Assembly (NCBI GenBank): GCA_023014335.1
Contig: JAECYW010000003.1
Span: 2,418,001 to 2,482,000, forward strand
Source: Galerina marginata
Taxonomy: Eukaryota > Basidiomycota > Agaricomycetes > Agaricales > Galerinaceae
Direction of reading: 5' to 3'
DNA: 64,000 bases
The translations under genes and the position numbers were made by a program. A model generated the notes under the pieces. The model saw nothing but the letters and a program-made list of their open reading frames with translations. It had not been told where the DNA came from and did no database searches. Within the stretch, counting starts at the first letter, position 1; each line of letters begins with the position of its first letter. Positions 63,363 through 64,000 of this stretch are shown one piece after another.

Positions 63363-64000
63363 TCACTCGTGGAGGCCGGTAGGTTTTTGGAGCGTCGACA
63401 CATCGACACCGGGGAGAGGCCACTTGGTGGCGAAAGCCTGCACTTCATCGCGAAGCTGCTTGACGAGGAGGTGGCCCTCCTTGCCTTCCACGGGTTGGGT
63501 GGCGACACGGACGAAGTCCTTGAGCAGCTTGGAGCCGGCCTCCTTTTGGAGCTGGAGCGAGAGCTGGACGGCGCGGTGCAGGAAGTCGGCAACGACCTTG
63601 ATGTCCTCCTCTTTCATATCGCGGGAGGTAAGAGCGGAGGTACCGAGGCGGATGCCACCTGGAACCTGGGCGGACGCGTCACCAGAGACGGCATTTTCTG
63701 TAAACGAGTTGAGAATCAAGATACATAGGAGGGAGGAGGGCGAAGGCAACACGTACTATTGATGGTGATGCCCATAAGGTCGCAGACCTTCTCGACTTTG
63801 CTGCCGGTCAAACCAAGAGGACGGAGGTCCCAAAGAACCAAATGGTTGTCGGTGCCGCCGGTCTGGAGTCTGTAGCCATGGGAAACGAGGGCATCGCCGA
63901 GAGTGCGAGCGTTGGCAATGACCTGCTTGGCGTACTGCTTGAATTCGGGTTGGGCAACTTGGAGGAGGGAGGTGGCAATAGCGGCGATGGTCTGCAAAAG
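63363..64000 (-). CDS. SHM: serine hydroxymethyltransferase, C-terminal part (runs off the edge)
   Basis: The last two exons read leftwards, 64000-63757 (continuing past the window) and 63697-63363, with a 59-nt intron (GTACGT donor, ACAG acceptor); about 192 residues. [13 protein letters not shown] and [13 protein letters not shown], the latter with the substrate-carboxylate-binding Arg, are signatures of the PLP enzyme SHMT. It converts serine and tetrahydrofolate to glycine and methylenetetrahydrofolate. The C-terminal helices ([13 protein letters not shown], then [19 protein letters not shown]) are complete to the stop. Whether it is the cytosolic or mitochondrial form cannot be told without the N-terminus. 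Confidence 0.94.

Noticed and set aside
1..64000. CRISPR arrays, bacterial operons, riboswitches, phage genes or rRNA.
   Set aside because: None seen. Introns, gene families and repeats are all eukaryotic and fungal.

Overview
The window is nuclear DNA from a filamentous basidiomycete, most likely a mushroom-forming agaricomycete. The genes are split by many 47-75 nt introns with GT(R)NGT donors, CTRAY-like branch sites and YAG acceptors. The families present also fit: an enlarged G-protein alpha subunit, an F-box protein with the basidiomycete N-terminus, a HET-domain gene, a SET protein, a fungal Pmp3 and a Copia element. No species call is attempted. All exon models below were built by hand from the sequence; in nearly every case the exon lengths sum to a multiple of three.

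Layout, left to right. 1-4.7 kb: a degraded RCC1-like remnant (-), mitochondrial ribosomal protein uS8m (-), then a long stretch without genes. 4.7-9.8 kb: a NADAR-domain gene followed after only 35 bp by a 1447-residue La-related RNA-binding protein (both +). 12.9-15.8 kb: an 11-exon G-alpha gene and a Pmp3 gene (both +). 16.6-23.0 kb: a receptor-like Cys-rich membrane protein and a three-TM protein carrying a PAM2 poly(A)-binding-protein motif (both -). 24.9-29.4 kb: SET protein, LRAT/NlpC-like protein with a frame break, small multi-TM protein (all -). 30.4-40.3 kb: class 3 lipase (+), FN3-like/coiled-coil protein (-) divergent from an F-box protein (+) across 88 bp, then a DUF6914-like protein, an APH-family kinase-like protein and a 3beta-HSD/sterol-dehydrogenase-like SDR (all -). 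40.9-46.1 kb: a complete, apparently young Copia retrotransposon. 48.3-57.4 kb: a KHDC4-type KH splicing factor (-), an AIFM2/FSP1-like oxidoreductase (+) convergent with a questin-oxidase-like gene (-), a Tc1/mariner-type MITE, a histidine phosphatase (-) and a hAT-type non-autonomous element placed 14 bp upstream of that gene's start codon. 58.5-64 kb: a secreted Cys/Asp-rich protein (+), a HET-domain pseudogene (+) and the 3' end of serine hydroxymethyltransferase (-, runs off the right edge).

This is ordinary eukaryotic chromosome rather than one co-regulated locus. Several neighbours do share themes. RNA biology appears in the La-related protein, the KH protein and the PAM2 membrane protein. 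Signalling or surface sensing appears in G-alpha and the Cys-rich receptor-like protein. Quinone redox chemistry may link the FSP1-like and questin-oxidase-like pair. The most unusual observations are the membrane protein with a PAM2 motif, the NADAR/LARP tandem that is nearly fused, the G-alpha subunit whose switch II catalytic Gln is Ser, the HET gene broken at a conserved Trp, and two MITEs with intact target duplications next to gene starts.
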